Assembly: GCA_030647775.1 (NCBI GenBank)
Contig: JAUSJC010000001.1
Location: forward strand, 1-24,021
Length of the DNA stretch: 24,021 nucleotides
Reading direction: 5' to 3'
Source: Candidatus Curtissbacteria bacterium
GTDB taxonomy: Bacteria > Patescibacteria > Microgenomatia > Curtissbacterales > GWA2-41-24
Shown one piece after another: positions 13,701 to 21,286 of the stretch (position 1 is its first letter; each line of letters starts with the position of its first letter). Both the position numbers and the translations under genes were made by a program. Under the pieces are notes generated by a model. That model had not been told where the DNA came from and made no database searches. It saw only the letters and a program-made list of their open reading frames with translations.

Positions 13701-14777
13701 AACATTTATCTGAATTAAATCACCCGTCACCGTAGCCGCCACCGAAGCGTCGGTAATTAAAATTGCCGAACCGCTTGTTCTGGTATTGGCCATATTAATA
13801 TCGATGGCATCACCTGTTGTTGTAGCGGTTGCGTCCAAATCAATAAGGTCTGCTGTATTAATATTTGTACCCGTAATATCAAGGGCATCTATATTAGTGG
13901 AAGGAGTAATGTCAATTGCATCAGCTGTGATTGCACCACTAGTCGCCGAAATTGCCCCTTTAACAGTCAAGTTATTGGCAATTTCCAAATTACTGCTGTT
14001 GCCGATATAAACATTATTGGAATCCGGATTAAGATAAATTGAGCCGCCGCCGGTCGTTGTCCAATATCCCGAATTTTTAGTGGTTAACCCGTCAGCGTTA
14101 ATCCTTGTTTCCTCACCAACATATACGTTATTGGAAAAATAACCGCTCTTAAACCTTCCCCCGCCGGAACCCAGATTGTAGGCTTTGGTAGTATCAACCA
14201 GAATGTCAGAACCCATCAGCCCCTTGAAGTAAATCCGGTCACTCGAATCACTGCCTAATGTCGCTTTGCCGGAAACGACTAGGTTCGTAAAATCACCATT
14301 GGCTGTGACAACCACCGGCGCCGGAGATTCGGCAGCCGTCTCTACGGTTATACCCGGTTCACTGGCAGGCGCGGGTGATGGGCTTGGAGTGGCCGCGGGT
14401 GAAGCCGTAGCAGTTTTTTGAGCTACTTTTGTATCCTTTTGATTACTTGGCTTACTCTCAAAAGGCCAAAGGAAATCACCTACAGCGGCAATACCATTGC
14501 CGATACTCTTGAAAAACTTCCCGATTGCCGATTCTTGTTTGCTGTCATTTACACCCTTAACTTTTGCTGCAGGCGCTTTTGCTGGTTTAGGAGAAGGCTT
14601 AAGCGAAGGTTTTGGAGAGGGTTTTGGTGAAGGGTTAACAGCCGGTTTCGGCTCGCCGGTAAAGACGCGGGCCACATCTCCAAACGAAAAGGCATTCGCG
14701 TCGGCGGGAGTTACAACCAGAACGGTCGTTAAGAAAAATATTCCAATAAAGAAAACGGTAGCAGTTTTTTTAATCAT
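10782..14777 (-). CDS. Giant secreted surface fibre protein with G2-peptidase-like domain
   Basis: 1331 residues. Signal peptide (1-28), then a Pro/Lys/Ser linker (about 38-70, PSPKPSPKPSLKPSP), a long beta-solenoid-like stretch of short units (IDITTG, LIDLNFGA, ALVVTNAAS) from about 150 to 860, then DLAEYFGSTETLVPGDVV to KPTWFDP (about 917-1050). The latter resembles peptidase-G2/intramolecular-chaperone-type modules common at the ends of phage and CPR fibres. A Thr-rich hinge follows, then a second head (LMVHGLLTAKNLKVTTAAEF, GSRYYLGAGGVV) and a Thr/Ser-rich tail. Two blocks of about 300 bases are nearly identical (period 588 bases). Probably a cell-surface attachment or S-layer-associated fibre. 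The G2 assignment is by eye. Confidence 0.85.
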   Translation of the reverse strand: MIKKTATVFFIGIFFLTTVLVVTPADANAFSFGDVARVFTGEPKPAVNPSPKPSPKPSLKPSPKPAKAPAAKVKGVNDSKQESAIGKFFKSIGNGIAAVGDFLWPFESKPSNQKDTKVAQKTATASPAATPSPSPAPASEPGITVETAAESPAPVVVTANGDFTNLVVSGKATLGSDSSDRIYFKGLMGSDILVDTTKAYNLGSGGGRFKSGYFSNNVYVGEETRINADGLTTKNSGYWTTTGGGSIYLNPDSNNVYIGNSSNLEIANNLTVKGAISATSGAITADAIDITPSTNIDALDITGTNINTADLIDLDATATTTGDAIDINMANTRTSGSAILITDASVAATVTGDLIQINVTGTPDTNTIDIDYTAGFSGNAIDITTATAASTGNLIDLNFGAIADTGDAVNVSIDALAVGAQALVVTNAASIRTASMIQVDDNNSSGLVATFDLNIASTRGGLFDIDTSGIWTNENLIDITTGAQAWTANILDVNVGAAASTGDVFNVSMGSSNLAGGAFVVADAGGVRSDAIIDITSASTATTDAGSIMQINGTGALAGANVLDINVSGGSTSGNVIDITTSGILTASNLIDLNFGAIADTGDAVNVSIDALAVGAQALVVTNAASIRTASMIQVDDNNSSGLVATFDLNIASTRGGLMDIDTSGAFITENLIDITTGAQIWTANILDINVGAAAATGDVINIDLGASAPAAQALVVSGTSSTATAGVIDLNIDTAAAQSATVVDITSTVGIMDGSDTFKGMNVAITGANHTGASNVIRGVDVSLTTADADATETGINVGDNWDLGISSTSGIGIGAQKTLTADSTTPSVLGTSHAITANANATLISNFTGGRAGQLLVVEVNDAFTTYDCIGSEATINCGGIDIVAAAGDLLTWVYDGTIWNLVNWLNEGTAQTGVDLAEYFGSTETLVPGDVVSADLANPEYVVKTAKAYDSRLLGVVSTLPGLVIGNPNDLNQIALVGRVPVKVTDENGAIKAGDYLTSSATRAGYAMKATKAGPVVGMALADFAGADGKVVTFIKPTWFDPITEQKRAVLAALGLGSGSVLGTTTTSSTTGTTTTTTATSPLVGPAADGSLGVLEEAADLMVHGLLTAKNLKVTTAAEFAGTLVVRGLATFEGDLVVKGALATGSLDLSGALTRTMTAGSAISAGDPVVVTGANTVARAGGSSASVVGLAATSASAGASVKVAVAGTVGGYSGLATGSRYYLGAGGVVTTAPGGDRAVHIGIAISGSEMIVQIFESVAPPAPKVVDTATVDGSTSASGTTTTTTTESATTTTTTTDSTTGSSTLTGETTLESTSSATTESSSTPTTP
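12712..13601. repeat. Two near-identical blocks in the fibre gene, period 588 bases
   Basis: 12792-13013 and 13380-13601 are nearly identical over 222 bases, and similarity extends to about 12712 and 13300. The shift is exactly 588 bases (196 codons). Both encode GDAVNVSIDALAVGAQALVV and neighbours. Their DNA identity is higher than that of the other solenoid units, so the duplication is recent or kept alike by recombination. Confidence 0.9.
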
Positions 14778-14838
14778 TACTACAAAAATCGGGCAACAAA
14801 ACCCTGTCCTTATATGAAGCCATCTTTTAACACAATTG

Positions 14839-14943
14839 TCAACTGGTCAAAAACACCGCCCCCAAAGCCAGCACGAAAAGCCCGCCAAAAATTATTCGCC
14901 AATTTCCGAAGCCGCTTTTATAATTTGACTGATCTTGCCCCAA
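14839..14943 (-). CDS. Possible 34-residue membrane peptide overlapping the 162-residue gene
   Basis: A TTG-started frame reads NWRIIFGGLFVLALGAVFLT before a TGA. The hydrophobic run shares about 30 of 31 bases with the region encoding the ComEA membrane helix (around 10081-10110). It overlaps the end of the 162-residue gene in another frame. It could be a real small membrane protein or a copied fragment. Confidence 0.2.
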   Translation of the reverse strand: MGQDQSNYKSGFGNWRIIFGGLFVLALGAVFLTS

Positions 14944-15380
14944 CGGCCTGCTGCACCCTGATCGTACATTTGTTTATGATTAATTGGCAATTGCCCTTCT
15001 GCCTTTCGCGCCAGCCTTTGATGCTCATTCTCTGCAGCCTCTGCCAATGTTTCAAGTGTCGTCATTTGCAAAAATTTATTGTCCTTGTCTCCAAGCAATA
15101 CCTCATTAAACGGTTCCTGTTTTTCTCTGTCAAAACGGCTTTTAAACCGCGAAGCAAGTTCATAGGGCGAATCGGTAAGATCAAGATACTCAAATATCTG
15201 CCCTATGATGCTAACCTGAAACTGGGTCCATTCTTCTCTTTCGTCGGGTGCAACGTCGGGTGCAAGCCTGTAAACTTCGGGCTCTGCAAAAAGAGCGCCA
15301 ACATCTGCGCCTGCCCGAAAGACTCTACTATACTTCCACAAAAATTTGCCGAGTCCGGCAAATGGATCTGCTTCAGTCAT
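14892..15380 (-). CDS. Hypothetical protein, 162 residues
   Basis: No family recognised. The protein is helical, acidic in the first half and basic later, with no signal or membrane segment. A tandem 12-base duplication encodes LAPDVAPDE. ATG 15380 lies 7 bases after TATAAT (15393-15388) with TTGGCA 18 bases further up, so the promoter is good and leaderless. It sits between the SprT-like gene and the fibre gene, in the same orientation. Confidence 0.75.
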   Translation of the reverse strand: MTEADPFAGLGKFLWKYSRVFRAGADVGALFAEPEVYRLAPDVAPDEREEWTQFQVSIIGQIFEYLDLTDSPYELASRFKSRFDREKQEPFNEVLLGDKDNKFLQMTTLETLAEAAENEHQRLARKAEGQLPINHKQMYDQGAAGRWGKISQIIKAASEIGE

Positions 15381-15387
15381 GTTGGGT

Positions 15388-15393
15388 ATTATA
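15388..15393 (-). promoter_or_regulatory. -10 box of the 162-residue gene, leaderless spacing
   Basis: TATAAT ends 7 bases before ATG 15380, and a TTGGCA box lies 18 bases upstream of it. Confidence 0.6.
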
Positions 15394-15468
15394 CTAAACC
15401 CCCGCCCTGCCTGCCAAAATCCTCTTGCGATATTCTTTTATTTCGAGCGGAGCGAGAAACAAGCTCTC

Positions 15469-15912
15469 TTATATTTTTGCTCTTCCTTCCAAAATCCTCT
15501 TACGATATCCTTTAATCCAAAGCTTATAGGCACGAATCAAATGCCCCCCGCCCCGTTTTTTAATTTCCGCGTCCACAACTCCCCCATGGTGCGGATGCCT
15601 GAAAAGCCGCTTGTTGGTGCTGGAAAACCCGTGGGCGTAGTGGGTCAACTCATGACAAATCGTAAAGCAAACGACGTCAGCCGGCACATCTTCTTTAGCA
15701 AACATCGCCGTAATTGTGATAATACTTTTTTGCGGCTTTGACCTACGCGTCAAAAAGTGCAGGCCTTTTGGCTTTAAAAGCTTAATCGACCCAAACCTAA
15801 ACTTTGCCTCCCGCCCGAATTTAATTTCTATCGGATTAGTAATTTTAACGTCGGCAAAATATCTGCCGAGAAGAAACTCTAACTGTTTTTCAAGCCACCT
15901 CTCGTCTCTCAT
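15469..15912 (-). CDS. SprT-like zinc metallopeptidase
   Basis: 147 residues. The zinc motif HELTH is at residues 87-91, followed by HPHHGG (106-111) that can supply the third ligand. The N-terminal part lacks a signal peptide, so it is likely cytoplasmic. Members of the SprT/Spartan and related families cut proteins, in some cases DNA-protein crosslinks; the substrate here is unknown. ATG 15912 lies 9 bases after TATTAT (15927-15922). It follows the small secreted protein gene by 36 bases. Confidence 0.8.
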   Translation of the reverse strand: MRDERWLEKQLEFLLGRYFADVKITNPIEIKFGREAKFRFGSIKLLKPKGLHFLTRRSKPQKSIITITAMFAKEDVPADVVCFTICHELTHYAHGFSSTNKRLFRHPHHGGVVDAEIKKRGGGHLIRAYKLWIKGYRKRILEGRAKI

Positions 15913-15948
15913 CCAAAGATCATAATACCAAAATGGGAGTTTTAAAAA

Positions 15949-16248
15949 CTACTTGCCGGGAGCCGCGGAATTGGTGGATGGCAGGGGCGGTGCCAAATCC
16001 ACAGCCTTAGGCAGCGGCGGCGGCGTGGAATTTGATTGGGTTATCACGGGTTTTGCCGGGGCCTTCGTCTCAAAACCAAAAATGGCCAAAAAACGCTGCC
16101 AAATCCCGCCCGCCGTCCGTCCGTAAGAACTAAGGCCCAAAACCTTGCTGCCCGGTGCCGGGCAATAGGCACCATTACAGTAAAAACCGGGCAAGGTGGC
16201 GATAAGAAGTGCTAAAGTTACAAAAGCCAATTTTAATCTGTCGCTCAT
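15949..16248 (-). CDS. Small secreted or membrane-tethered Pro-rich protein
   Basis: 99 residues. A signal peptide or anchor (LKLAFVTLALLIATLPGFYC) is followed by a CNGAYCPAPGSKVLGLSS segment with two cysteines and a Pro/Ala/Ser-rich tail. The ATG shares its A with the stop of the upstream gene (TAATG), so the two are translationally coupled. Probably a partner of the FN3/CARDB protein outside the cell; function unknown. The stop lies at an AGTTTT-AAAACT palindrome. Confidence 0.75.
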   Translation of the reverse strand: MSDRLKLAFVTLALLIATLPGFYCNGAYCPAPGSKVLGLSSYGRTAGGIWQRFLAIFGFETKAPAKPVITQSNSTPPPLPKAVDLAPPLPSTNSAAPGK

Positions 16249-18020
16249 TATCTTCCAGTCATATTAGAACAAGTAGCTTTAAAATTATAGATATCCGAAG
16301 GGGTTCCTCCGGCGGCGTTCACAGCCACAACCGCTACAGCCGCGTCACCCGGCCGCACGCCATTCCACAAAGTACCGCCCGCGCCCGCGCCGACTGTCCC
16401 AAGTACCGACCAGCCCGGATCTCCGGCTTGCCAAATCCAGATAAGGAATTGATTCTCGTTGTTAGAATTATCCGCCCAGGTGACTTTGACATTAACCAAA
16501 TCGCTGCCAAAGCCGCCGCAGGAAATACCCTCTGCCCTCACATTGCTTGGGGCAGACGGCACAAGCGCTCCAAAAGAATTCTTCCTGCCAACCGTAATTT
16601 GTTCGGTTTTACAATTATTATCATTATTAGATTCATTAACAACACCCGTGGCATCGGCGCAAACTTCCACTTTGTGGTTCCCCACCACTGCCGTCCATAT
16701 GTTATTCCAACTTATAGTTTGAGTACCGCCGGCCGCCAAAAAGCTTGTCGGTATAAACCCTGACGTAAAATCCCACGTCCCGTTGCTATCGAAGTCAATC
16801 CGCAGTCTGGTGCTTGAAGGGTTTGCCGTCCCGCTTCCCGCATTTCTTAAAAGGGCAGAAAAACTCACTGCTTGGCCTTCCTGCACGGTGCTTGGAGAAA
16901 AGCTGACAGAATCGATCACTAAATCCGCCGGTCCGCCAGCACCCCCTGAACCGGCTCCCGGACTCGGATTAAAACCTGTACCGCCACCTGCACAATTAAT
17001 TGAAAATTCATGGACGTCCTTCGTCAGTGCCGGATTCGGTGCGCTGCCGGCAGCATTTGAAGAGAAAACCAAAACATAGGCTTTACCGGATCCCGGTGCC
17101 CCTGACCAAATTGCTGATTGGACATTAGGCCCTGTCACTGGCAGCCTTGTCCAGAGAGAATCTCCATCCTTTGCGACAAGCACATAAAACGCGTTTTCGT
17201 TATCGGAATTATCCTTCCAGGTTATGTTGACGTTTGAAGAAAAGCTGTTGACACAACTAACAACGGTCGATATGTTACTGGGGGCGGCAGGGACGGAAAG
17301 GATTACAGCCGGGTTAGCCGGCATCGTTGCCCCGCAACTACTATCCCGAATGTATTTGATCTCCCCATAACTCACTTGACCGGATCTGCGGGCTCCAACG
17401 GCAACAGCAACGGGCAAAACGCTGACAAGCGGCCCCCATGTAGCCGATCTAATAGTCGGACTAAAATTACCAACGGGTGTCCAATTGCCGTCTCCATTTT
17501 GCCACCCATAAACTACAAATCCTTCTACGTTACTGGAGTTTTCGCTCCAGGCTACAGTGTATGTAACCATTCCGCCGCCGGCGCACGTTGCGACAAAAGT
17601 AATATTAACTGGAGCTTCCGGTTTGGCCACAGCCGGCTGTGCCGGGTTTCCTCCTGTGCAATTAATCGGAAAGTCGCGTGGCCCTGCCACACTTCTGCCA
17701 CTGGAGTTGTAAGCAACAACATAGACAGCCGCATCGCCGGAAATTGGGGCACCACTCCATGTCGCGCTGGTAGTATTGGCGCCAACTGTTGTCAACCTTG
17801 TTGGATCACTGCCGGTTTTCCATGTCCAGACTTCGAAACCGTTTTCGTTGTTGGAATTATCTGTCCAGTTGATATTAACTCCCGAGGAATTAGTGCCGCA
17901 GGAAACCTGTGGCGCGGCAATGGTTGGGGCGGCAGGGGCGGAAGAACTACTCTGGGCAAAAACCGATCCAATAGAAATAGCAAAGAAAGCAAAGAAAAAC
18001 AAAAAGGCTTTTTTAAGCAT
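16248..18020 (-). CDS. Secreted multidomain protein with fibronectin-III-like repeats and a CARDB domain
   Basis: 590 residues from ATG 18020; an upstream GTG (18092) would add a REP-derived leader, so ATG is preferred. Signal peptide LKKAFLFFFAFFAISIGSVF ending at AQ. Three FN3-like domains follow (each with WTDNSNNENGFEVW-type strands and paired Cys), then a CARDB-like domain (DLVIDSVSFSPSTVQEGQAV; NESNNDNNC) and a fourth FN3-like domain. No anchor is seen at the C-terminus. A likely extracellular adhesive protein. The paired Cys in each repeat suggest disulfides. Confidence 0.88.
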   Translation of the reverse strand: MLKKAFLFFFAFFAISIGSVFAQSSSSAPAAPTIAAPQVSCGTNSSGVNINWTDNSNNENGFEVWTWKTGSDPTRLTTVGANTTSATWSGAPISGDAAVYVVAYNSSGRSVAGPRDFPINCTGGNPAQPAVAKPEAPVNITFVATCAGGGMVTYTVAWSENSSNVEGFVVYGWQNGDGNWTPVGNFSPTIRSATWGPLVSVLPVAVAVGARRSGQVSYGEIKYIRDSSCGATMPANPAVILSVPAAPSNISTVVSCVNSFSSNVNITWKDNSDNENAFYVLVAKDGDSLWTRLPVTGPNVQSAIWSGAPGSGKAYVLVFSSNAAGSAPNPALTKDVHEFSINCAGGGTGFNPSPGAGSGGAGGPADLVIDSVSFSPSTVQEGQAVSFSALLRNAGSGTANPSSTRLRIDFDSNGTWDFTSGFIPTSFLAAGGTQTISWNNIWTAVVGNHKVEVCADATGVVNESNNDNNCKTEQITVGRKNSFGALVPSAPSNVRAEGISCGGFGSDLVNVKVTWADNSNNENQFLIWIWQAGDPGWSVLGTVGAGAGGTLWNGVRPGDAAVAVVAVNAAGGTPSDIYNFKATCSNMTGR

Positions 18021-18032
18021 TGCAGGCCAAAG

Positions 18033-18054
18033 GTCCTGAGCGAAGTCGAAGGAC
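18033..18054. repeat. REP hairpin in the FN3 gene leader
   Basis: GTCCT and AGGAC pair around GAGCGAAGTCGA, a common REP core. It lies in the roughly 45-base leader between promoter and ATG 18020. Confidence 0.55.
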
Positions 18055-18072
18055 TTCAAAAGGCTTGACTTC

Positions 18073-18102
18073 AGTGTAAAAGAATCAAACACAAACTGTC
18101 AA
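18073..18102 (-). promoter_or_regulatory. Promoter of the FN3/CARDB operon
   Basis: TTGACA (18102-18097), 18 bases, TACACT (18078-18073). Transcription would start near 18066, leaving a short leader that includes the REP hairpin. It is divergent from the promoter of the next gene. Confidence 0.55.
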
Positions 18103-18109
18103 CAAAATT

Positions 18110-18137
18110 TTGAATTACAGCCAAAATAAGATATAAT
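18110..18137 (+). promoter_or_regulatory. Promoter of the 181-residue gene
   Basis: TTGAAT (18110-18115), 16 bases, TATAAT (18132-18137), then 9 bases to ATG 18147. A near-consensus, leaderless promoter. Confidence 0.65.
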
Positions 18138-18146
18138 TCACACCCG

Positions 18147-18692
18147 ATGAAAGAGACATTTAGGAAATTGGGCATCAAAGTTAGAGACCATATTGAGGGA
18201 TTTATCGAAGGAGATCATCCCTTAATTACCGAAGCACCCAAGCTAGCTACGCGGCGCGGCCGCCAGCATTGGGCCAGAAGCTCCGAAGAGACCGCAATTA
18301 TTGTCGGGTCATCCCCCTTCCAATTTCTGCATCTTTATAGGAGATTGGAGATTGTCATTAGTCCTTTAATCAGAGAACATCTGGCACAAAGAGCAATCGA
18401 GAACGATAGGCGTCAGAGTTATTCCCCAGCCGATCGCGAAAATGACAAAAAAGAAATCAGAAACCACACAGACTCTATCGTTAACCCAAGAATCATCGAC
18501 CTTTTTGGGAACCAAGAATCACCCGTAAACGAGCTGCATCTTCTAGTTGCCGGCCTCGTCACGGCCCACGGCAATAGCTACACAGATCAGGGATTATCAG
18601 ATTATATAAAGAGCCTTAACCGTCAGCTAAGCTCTGCCGTGCGCAAAAATAATTTGCAAGTAGCAGGTCTGCATATCATTTCCTCAAAATGA
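18147..18692 (+). CDS. Hypothetical protein, 181 residues
   Basis: No family recognised. The sequence is charged and mostly helical, with no signal peptide or membrane segment. The middle has SSEETAIIVGSSPFQFLHLY, the end NELHLLVAGLVTAHGNSYTD and ISSK. It has its own strong promoter and is one of only two protein genes on the plus strand away from the right edge. Its TGA stop lies in an 8-bp hairpin shared with the end of leuS. Confidence 0.75.
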   Translation: MKETFRKLGIKVRDHIEGFIEGDHPLITEAPKLATRRGRQHWARSSEETAIIVGSSPFQFLHLYRRLEIVISPLIREHLAQRAIENDRRQSYSPADRENDKKEIRNHTDSIVNPRIIDLFGNQESPVNELHLLVAGLVTAHGNSYTDQGLSDYIKSLNRQLSSAVRKNNLQVAGLHIISSK

Positions 18693-18697
18693 GGAAA
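18679..18697 (+). other. Hairpin spanning the stop codon of the 181-residue gene
   Basis: TTTCCTCA and TGAGGAAA flank AAA; the TGA stop starts the right arm. It lies between the convergent ends of this gene and leuS. No T-run follows. Confidence 0.6.
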
Positions 18698-18706
18698 CGA
18701 CACAGA

Positions 18707-21274
18707 CTAAATCACGAGGTTAACCAGTCGGTCCGGCACAAAGATAATTCTTTGAGGCTTGGCATTACCCAGAAATTTTGTCACTTTCGCACTTTCCAGT
18801 GCTAACTTTTCTGCCGTTTTTTGATCCGTTCCGGCCTCAACTAGCAGTCTGTCCCTCACCTTGCCATTAACTTGAATAACTATTGTCACCATACTGGCGC
18901 GGGCAAGCGCCTCGTCATATTCCGGCCACGGCTGTTGGTGGATCGACCAATCTTGTTTATCCCGCGAAGCTCCTTCAGGAGCGAAGTGGGACCAAATCTC
19001 TTCGGTCATATGCGGCGCAAACGGCGTAAGTACAAGTAAAAAATTTTCCAGAACATCTGTTCCGGCTTTATCAATATTCTGCGAGAGTCCATTCACAAAC
19101 TCCATCATCGCCGCCACTGTTGTATTAAACTTCATCTCCCAGATATCTCGCTCAGCTTTAGCTATCAAACGATTAACCGCACGGACCAAATCATCATCAC
19201 TTTTACTTTTTTTAGATTCAATTATCTGATGCGAAAACAGCCAAACTCTTTGTAAAAACCGATAAACACCCTCAACTGCCCTGGGATTCCAGTCGGCAAC
19301 ATCCCCAAACGGCCCAATAAACATTTCAAATACCCTCAAAGTATCGGCTCCGTAGCTTTTAACCATCTCCTCGGGAGAGATAACATTCCCTTTGGATTTG
19401 GACATCTTCTGGCCGTCAGGTCCAAGAATCAAACCGACATTTCTTAACTTATAGAAAGGCTCTCTTTCGGAAACAACTTTAATGTCGAATAAAAATTTGT
19501 GCCAAAATCTAGCATATAAAAGATGCAAAACTGCGTGTTCCGCCCCACCCACATACCAATCCACCCCGCCAATTTCATTGGTATCGGTTTTCCCCATCCA
19601 ATACTTTTCTTTTGAGAGATCAACGAGTGCTCCATTATTCTTCGGATCAACAAACCGCAAGTAATACCAGCATGAACCAGCCCATTGAGGCATAGTATTG
19701 GTTTCGCGCTTGGCCGATCCGCCACAATTCGGGCAAGTTGTGTTAACCCAGTCGCTAACTGATGCTAGAGGCGATTCTCCGGTTCCGGTTGGCTGATATT
19801 TTTCAACTTCAGGCAAAAGAAGTGGTAAATCTTCTTCCGGAAGCGGAACTGTTCCGCATTTTGGGCAATGGACAATCGGTATCGGCTCCCCCCAATACCT
19901 TTGCCTGGAAAAAATCCAATCGCGCAGTTTATAAGAAACTCTGAATCCACCCTTACCCTGCTTTTCTAGACTTTCAACTATCTTTTTCCTGGCCTCTTCT
20001 GAAGTCAAACCGCTAAATTCACCAGAATCGAAAAGTATCCCGTAGCCAGTAAAACATTCCTCGAGGTTTTTAATGCGGTCATCCCTTTTGGCATCTCCGG
20101 ACAAAAGACTCGGTTTGAGAAGAATTCCGTACTTTTTAGCAAACTCAAAATCCCTTTCGTCGTGCGCGTCGGCAAACACCGCGCCGGTTCCATAACTGCC
20201 AATTACAAAATCGGCAATCCATATTGGAATTTTTTCGTTGTTAATAGGATTAGCTGCATAAGCGCCTGTAAAAACGCCGGTTTTGACCTTAGTAAGATCC
20301 GTTCTTTCCAGATCAGTTTTCTGCTCAGTTTTTTTGACGTAGTCCTCAACTTCTTTCTGCTTGTCACGAGTTGTAATTTTGGCAACCAATGCATGTTCTG
20401 GCGCAAGAACCAAAAATGTCGCCCCAAAAAGCGTATCGGCACGAGTCGTAAAAACCTCAATTGAGTTATCGGTTATCGGTTTACGGTTCACGGATTTTCT
20501 CTGAACTATCAACTGTGAACCTGCCTCGCCCTGCCCTGCCGGCAGGCGGGCGGCAGGCAGGCTATCAACTGTGAACCTTATCATTGCCCCTTCGCTTCTG
20601 CCTATCCAATTTCTCTGCATTTCAACAATAGACTGTGGCCAATCCAGCCCTTCCAAATCCTCAAGCAGTCTATCCGCATACTTGGTAATTGCCAAAATCC
20701 ATTGCCGGATTTTCTTGCGCACAACTTTGGTTCCACAACGATCACATAATCCATTAACAACTTCCTCGTTTGCTAAACCCGTTTTGTCTTTTGGACACCA
20801 GTTAATCGGCGCTTCCGCTTCATATGCCAAACCCTTTTTATAAAGTTGTAGGAATATCCACTGTGTCCATCTATAATAATCAGGGTCAGTTGTATTAATT
20901 TCCCGACCCCAGTCATAAGAAAGCCCAACCATCTTCATTTGCGCTCGTATATGATCAATATTCTTAGCAGTTGAAATAGCTGGATTGATACCCGTTTGTA
21001 TCGCATAGTTTTCCGCAGGTAAACCAAAAGCATCCCACCCCATTGGATGTAAAACATTAAATCCTTTCGCCCGTAAAAACCGGGAAATTACATCTGTTGC
21101 TGTATAACCCTTGAAGTGGCCTACATGAAGCCCATCACCTGATGGGTACGGAAACATATCTAAAACATAATACTTTTTAGCATTAGAAGACGAATCCTTT
21201 GCCTCGTAAATCTTGGCAGCTTCCCATTCTTTCTGCCATTTGGCTTCAACTTCTTTTGGTATGTATTTCTTCAT
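18707..21274 (-). CDS. leuS: Leucyl-tRNA synthetase
   Basis: 855 residues from ATG 21274; the TTG three bases upstream is unlikely. Bacterial-type class I synthetase charging tRNA-Leu. HIGH motif as HVGH (51-54) in YPSGDGLHVGHFKGY, CP1 editing domain with TTRADTLFG (usual TTRPDT), zinc-ribbon cysteines (CPKCG, CPNCG), and KMSKSKGN. Two stretches are foreign: residues about 236-272 (LPAARLPAGQGEAG plus heptads, from a palindrome at 20464-20580) at the start of the editing domain, and about PEGASRDKQD (18964-18990) in the anticodon-binding domain. The frame and all motifs are kept. Promoter TATACT 6 bases before ATG, so probably leaderless. Confidence 0.97.
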   Translation of the reverse strand: MKKYIPKEVEAKWQKEWEAAKIYEAKDSSSNAKKYYVLDMFPYPSGDGLHVGHFKGYTATDVISRFLRAKGFNVLHPMGWDAFGLPAENYAIQTGINPAISTAKNIDHIRAQMKMVGLSYDWGREINTTDPDYYRWTQWIFLQLYKKGLAYEAEAPINWCPKDKTGLANEEVVNGLCDRCGTKVVRKKIRQWILAITKYADRLLEDLEGLDWPQSIVEMQRNWIGRSEGAMIRFTVDSLPAARLPAGQGEAGSQLIVQRKSVNRKPITDNSIEVFTTRADTLFGATFLVLAPEHALVAKITTRDKQKEVEDYVKKTEQKTDLERTDLTKVKTGVFTGAYAANPINNEKIPIWIADFVIGSYGTGAVFADAHDERDFEFAKKYGILLKPSLLSGDAKRDDRIKNLEECFTGYGILFDSGEFSGLTSEEARKKIVESLEKQGKGGFRVSYKLRDWIFSRQRYWGEPIPIVHCPKCGTVPLPEEDLPLLLPEVEKYQPTGTGESPLASVSDWVNTTCPNCGGSAKRETNTMPQWAGSCWYYLRFVDPKNNGALVDLSKEKYWMGKTDTNEIGGVDWYVGGAEHAVLHLLYARFWHKFLFDIKVVSEREPFYKLRNVGLILGPDGQKMSKSKGNVISPEEMVKSYGADTLRVFEMFIGPFGDVADWNPRAVEGVYRFLQRVWLFSHQIIESKKSKSDDDLVRAVNRLIAKAERDIWEMKFNTTVAAMMEFVNGLSQNIDKAGTDVLENFLLVLTPFAPHMTEEIWSHFAPEGASRDKQDWSIHQQPWPEYDEALARASMVTIVIQVNGKVRDRLLVEAGTDQKTAEKLALESAKVTKFLGNAKPQRIIFVPDRLVNLVI
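18964..18990. repeat. Short REP-like hairpin insertion in leuS
   Basis: GCTCCT (18969-18974) and AGGAGC (18977-18982) pair around two bases inside GCGAAG...GCGAAG. It encodes APEGASRD-type residues not usual in LeuRS. Confidence 0.5.
20464..20580. repeat. Heptad and palindrome insertion in the leuS editing domain
   Basis: 20464-20494 is a heptad run (GTTATCG GTTATCG GTTTACG GTTCACG). 20520-20561 is a CCTGCC/GGCAGG-rich palindrome (CTGCCCTGCCGGCAGGCGGG), flanked on both sides by CTATCAACTGTGAACCT, which looks like a duplicated target or heptad unit. Confidence 0.75.
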
Positions 21275-21280
21275 CAATCA

Positions 21281-21286
21281 AGTATA
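21281..21286 (-). promoter_or_regulatory. -10 box of leuS, leaderless spacing
   Basis: TATACT on the minus strand ends 6 bases before ATG 21274. A heptad-like run (AACTCTC AACTCTA ATCTCTA) lies just upstream. Confidence 0.55.
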
